This document shows, piece by piece, positions 61,192 to 64,000 of a stretch of DNA of 64,000 bases. Position 1 is the first letter of the stretch; each line of letters begins with the position of its first letter. The notes beneath the pieces were generated by a model. It searched no databases, had not been told where the DNA came from, and saw nothing but the letters and a program-made list of their open reading frames with translations. A program made the translations under genes and the position numbers. This DNA comes from Streptomyces sp. NBC_01485 (GTDB lineage Bacteria; Actinomycetota; Actinomycetes; Streptomycetales; Streptomycetaceae), in the NCBI RefSeq assembly GCF_036227125.1, contig NZ_CP109435.1:7068001-7132000 (forward strand). The letters are read 5' to 3'.

Positions 61192-63749
61192 CGTGGAGCC
61201 TTCGTCGAGGAATCGTGGTCGGGGGCGGGGCGTACCCCGAAGTCACGGGCGTGCGCGGTGCCGCGCTGGAAGGCGGACATCGTCCTGGCGACCTGCTCCG
61301 CCTGCGGCAGCGGTTCCGGTTCCGGCTCCGCCGGGACGGCGTCGGCGGACGGCGGGTCACGGCGCAACTCCTGGGCCAGGCTCGTCTGGGGGACGCGCTG
61401 CGGAAGGGGCGGAGCGCCGTGGAGAGGCTGGACGGACTGGATGGACTGGATGGACTGGGCGGGTTGGACGGGGAAGGAGGCCGCCGGGGACCCGTCCATC
61501 AGGACGGCGCTCGCATCCGGTGTGGTGACCGGGCGGCGCAGGGGGGTGAACACGGAGGGGCGCTCCGACACCGACCACTCGTCGTGGTGGGAAGCCTGCT
61601 GGGGAACGGGCAGGGGAACGGCCCGGGGCGTGGACTGCGAAGCGCGGTGGGGCGTGGGGTGGGGAGCGGGCTGGGCGTCCGGCTCCCAGGCCGTGCCGAC
61701 GAGGGCCGCCGTGTGCCGGGTGTCCGCGTCCGCGTCCGCGTCCGCCACGAGCGTCGCCGGAGAATCCGGGACCGTCGCGGCACCGGGAACCATCGGAGCA
61801 CCTGGAACCACTGCCGCACCCGGGACCATCGCGGATTCGTCGATCAGAAGTGGCGCGGGGATCAGGACCACCGCCGAGGTGCCGCCGAACGGCGACGAGC
61901 GGAGCGTGACCCGGACACCGTGCTGGGAGGCCAGCCGGGCGACCACGAAGAGGCCGAGGCGGGCGTCGTCGGCGAGGGCCAGGACGTCGAACTGCGGGGG
62001 CTGCGAGAGTCGCCGGTTGACGTCGGCGTACTCCTCCTCCCCCATGCCCAGCCCGCGGTCCTCGACCTCGATGGCGAGCCCCTTGCCGACCTGCTCCGTG
62101 CGGACCCACACCGGGCAGACGGGCGGCGAGTAGCGGGCGGCGTTCTCCATGAGTTCCGCGAGCAGGTGGATCACGTCGGCGACGGCGTGCGCGGCCAGCT
62201 TCAGGTCCTCGTCGGCGTGCACCGTGACGCGCTGGTAGTCGGCGACCTCCCCGACGGCGCTGCGTATGACGTCGATGAGGGTGACCGGCTGGGTCCAGCG
62301 GCGTCCGGGCTGCCCTCCGCTGATGATCACGAGGTTCTCCTCGTAGCGGCGTATCTGACTTGCCTGGGAGTCCAGTTCGTAGAGCCCCTTCAGCACCTCG
62401 GGCTCCTGGTGTTTCTGCTCCATGGTGTCCAGCAGGCTCAGTTGGCGGTTCACCAGGTTCTGGGTGTGCCGGGCGACGCCCAGGATGGCCTTCTGGAAGC
62501 CGCGGCGGGCGTCGGCCAGGCTCACCGCGCTGCGCAGCGCCGTGCGCTGGGCGGAGTTGAAGGCCTGGGCGACCTTGCCGAGTTCGTCGTCGCCGTAGTC
62601 GAGGTCCGCCGCCTCCGACTCGACGTCGACGTTCTCCCCGCGGTTGAGCCGGTCGACCAGGTTGGGCAGCCGGGTGTCGGCCAGCTCCAGGGTCGCTCTG
62701 CGCAGGCCGGCCAGGCGCCGCATCAGGGAGCGGGTGACGCGCCAGGACAGCAGGACCACCACGATGAGGGCGGCGAGCCCCGCCCCGCTGGTGAGCAGAC
62801 CCTGCCACAGCAGTGAGTCGGCTCGGGTCTGGCTCATGCCGATGAAGGCGAAGATGGGGTCGACCGTGACCTTCTGCATCCGCGGGATGATCGTGGTCAT
62901 GGTGGCGGGCCACTGCCGGGCCGGCGCGGGCAGGGCGGTGCTGTCGCCGTCCTGCTGGGCGATGACGGCGTCCTCGATCTTCTCCAGCGTCTTCCACGCC
63001 GGGCTGTCGGTGAGCTTCTCCACCGCCGCCATGTCCTGGGCGTTGAGCTGGTTGGGCAGGCTGCCCATCAGGAAACGACGGGCGCCCACCGCGTGGAGGA
63101 AGGCGGCCCGGTCCTGGGCGCTCAGCCGTCCGCTCGCGACGGCGGGGGCCAGCGTGGCGTCCTCCAGGAGCAGTTGCTCACGGGCGTCGATCAGGGTCGA
63201 GGTCGGTATGGACGCGGTCACCAGGGACGCGTCGTTCACCCGGAAGGCGAAGTCGGTGCCGACGATCTCGGCGTTGATGACGCGGGTGAACGCCGCGGTG
63301 GCCGTCCGGACGTCGGTGGACCGGTCGTCGATCCGCGCCCGAAGCTGGGTCAGGTTCATTGCCTGCACGGCGTCCGCGACCGGCTGGAACGCCGCCTTGG
63401 ACTTCGCCGGGGCGTCCTTCAGAGCGGCCGGAAGCCCCGCCATCTCGGTCACGGCGGCGTCCGTCTTGCGGCGCTGCGCCTCCAAGGCGTCGCGCGAGGC
63501 GTCGGGGTCGGCCAGCCAGACCGCGCTGAGCGTCCGTTCCCGGGCCGCGGCGTCGATCATGTCGCCGAACGGCTTGGCGACCGCCAGGTTGGTGTCGAAC
63601 TCGGCGCGCAGACCGAAGCCCTGTGACAGCACGCGTGCGCTGGTGGTGGCCCAGAGGCCGCCGAGTGCCAGGCTCGGGACCAGGGCCAGCAGCAGCAGCG
63701 AGGCGCGGATGGAACGGAGGCGCTGCAGGGCAGGGGTCCGTGACGGCAT
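61188..63749 (-). CDS. cvnA: Conservon sensor-kinase-like protein CvnA
   Basis: An 853-aa membrane protein. Transmembrane helices lie at about 17-40 and 310-335, enclosing an extracellular nitrate/indole-sensing-like domain. HAMP, a dimerisation segment and an HATPase_c domain (about 500-610; ELMENAARYSPP) follow. As in other CvnA proteins, a canonical phospho-acceptor His box is not evident. The last 230 residues are low-complexity, with repeats (VPGA units, QSIQSIQSVQ, ADADADAD). ATG 63749 follows AAGGA; ATG 63785 is an alternative start. Confidence 0.92.
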   Translation of the reverse strand: MPSRTPALQRLRSIRASLLLLALVPSLALGGLWATTSARVLSQGFGLRAEFDTNLAVAKPFGDMIDAAARERTLSAVWLADPDASRDALEAQRRKTDAAVTEMAGLPAALKDAPAKSKAAFQPVADAVQAMNLTQLRARIDDRSTDVRTATAAFTRVINAEIVGTDFAFRVNDASLVTASIPTSTLIDAREQLLLEDATLAPAVASGRLSAQDRAAFLHAVGARRFLMGSLPNQLNAQDMAAVEKLTDSPAWKTLEKIEDAVIAQQDGDSTALPAPARQWPATMTTIIPRMQKVTVDPIFAFIGMSQTRADSLLWQGLLTSGAGLAALIVVVLLSWRVTRSLMRRLAGLRRATLELADTRLPNLVDRLNRGENVDVESEAADLDYGDDELGKVAQAFNSAQRTALRSAVSLADARRGFQKAILGVARHTQNLVNRQLSLLDTMEQKHQEPEVLKGLYELDSQASQIRRYEENLVIISGGQPGRRWTQPVTLIDVIRSAVGEVADYQRVTVHADEDLKLAAHAVADVIHLLAELMENAARYSPPVCPVWVRTEQVGKGLAIEVEDRGLGMGEEEYADVNRRLSQPPQFDVLALADDARLGLFVVARLASQHGVRVTLRSSPFGGTSAVVLIPAPLLIDESAMVPGAAVVPGAPMVPGAATVPDSPATLVADADADADTRHTAALVGTAWEPDAQPAPHPTPHRASQSTPRAVPLPVPQQASHHDEWSVSERPSVFTPLRRPVTTPDASAVLMDGSPAASFPVQPAQSIQSIQSVQPLHGAPPLPQRVPQTSLAQELRRDPPSADAVPAEPEPEPLPQAEQVARTMSAFQRGTAHARDFGVRPAPDHDSSTKAPR

Positions 63750-64000
63750 CGAGCGTCCTTGGGTGCATGGGGCCGAGCGCGACAACCAGAACTATGCGTT
63801 CCGCTTCGCGGCAGTGGTGAGGATGCTAGGTGATCTATCGATAAGAGTCATCAAAGTCCTAAAACTTTCTTGATTTCAGCATCATCACGATCGTTTGCGA
63901 CGCCCGAACGCACAGCGCGTCCCCTGCGAGAAGTGGCGTAAGGGCAGGTCGGGGGCAGGTCAGGGGCACCTTGTCAGCGATGGTGGAGAGGTACGACCGC
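63750..64000. promoter_or_regulatory. AT-rich control region of the cvn operon
   Basis: Upstream of cvnA is an AT-rich patch with an inverted repeat AAAGT-N6-ACTTT (63853-63868), extended by ATCAA/TTGAT on its outer sides. It is a candidate operator. No gene was recognised to the window end. Confidence 0.4.

Overview
The window is very GC-rich DNA with dense, mostly two-way coding and many GTG starts and GTGA/ATGA stop-start overlaps. Its genes include cutRS, sepH, sflB, a DUF4193 zinc-ribbon gene, a cvn conservon, hen1-pnkp and an actinobacterial ferrochelatase with a C-terminal Cys cluster. Together these point clearly to a Streptomyces chromosome, in a mainly core region; by memory it resembles the S. 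coelicolor stretch that carries ptsH, cutRS and sflB. Family names below come from reading the translations; no database search was possible.

Layout. 1-9400: end of a GntR regulator, ptsH (HPr), a GNAT/acyl-CoA-synthetase fusion, a DUF5998-type gene, a phosphodiesterase, thymidine kinase, a VOC protein, a sulfurtransferase and sepH. 9800-14600: sugar-lactone oxidase plus MFS exporter, diverging from hemH-suhB across a partial iron-box-like site. 14650-21350: the cutRS two-component system, DUF4193, DUF3093, a thioesterase, dut and DUF3710. 21650-31950: a block that looks devoted to potassium and membrane homeostasis: KdpDE without kdpFABC, an OB-fold protein, DUF3159, two TrkA/RCK proteins, a 31-aa membrane peptide, a KimA-like APC transporter and a TrmA/RumA-type RNA methyltransferase. 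The gene order dut-DUF3710 ... OB-DUF3159-TrkA-TrkA-APC-methyltransferase resembles the Mycobacterium tuberculosis Rv2688-Rv2701 neighbourhood from memory.

31890-33540 is the most unusual part. The 3' end of the methyltransferase gene is duplicated as a perfect 47-bp direct repeat about 1.6 kb downstream. Between the copies lies a two-gene operon: an AbiEii/MenA-like nucleotidyltransferase and a 130-aa partner. TGACGCT repeats lie at both inner edges. This looks like a tiny integrated element with att sites but no visible integrase. Next come a TetR gene, a decayed YceI gene, a frameshifted membrane glycosyltransferase-like gene and the Z-ring factor gene sflB.

37900-43170: an ATPase, a MazG protein and a DUF6099-like protein, then an accessory locus in which three tiny GTGA-coupled ORFs diverge from an XRE/TPR regulator, and an isolated 61-aa ORF. 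43170-53225: an F420-type oxidoreductase, the Hen1-Pnkp RNA repair pair, an SPFH/NAD-kinase-like pair, and arginine deiminase with ornithine carbamoyltransferase. 53250-64000: an anti-sigma-like ATPase, a PaaX regulator, a secreted protein, the molybdenum unit (modABC, MerR-TOBE regulator, molybdopterin-binding protein) and a four-gene cvn conservon. No tRNA, rRNA, CRISPR array or intact insertion sequence was seen.
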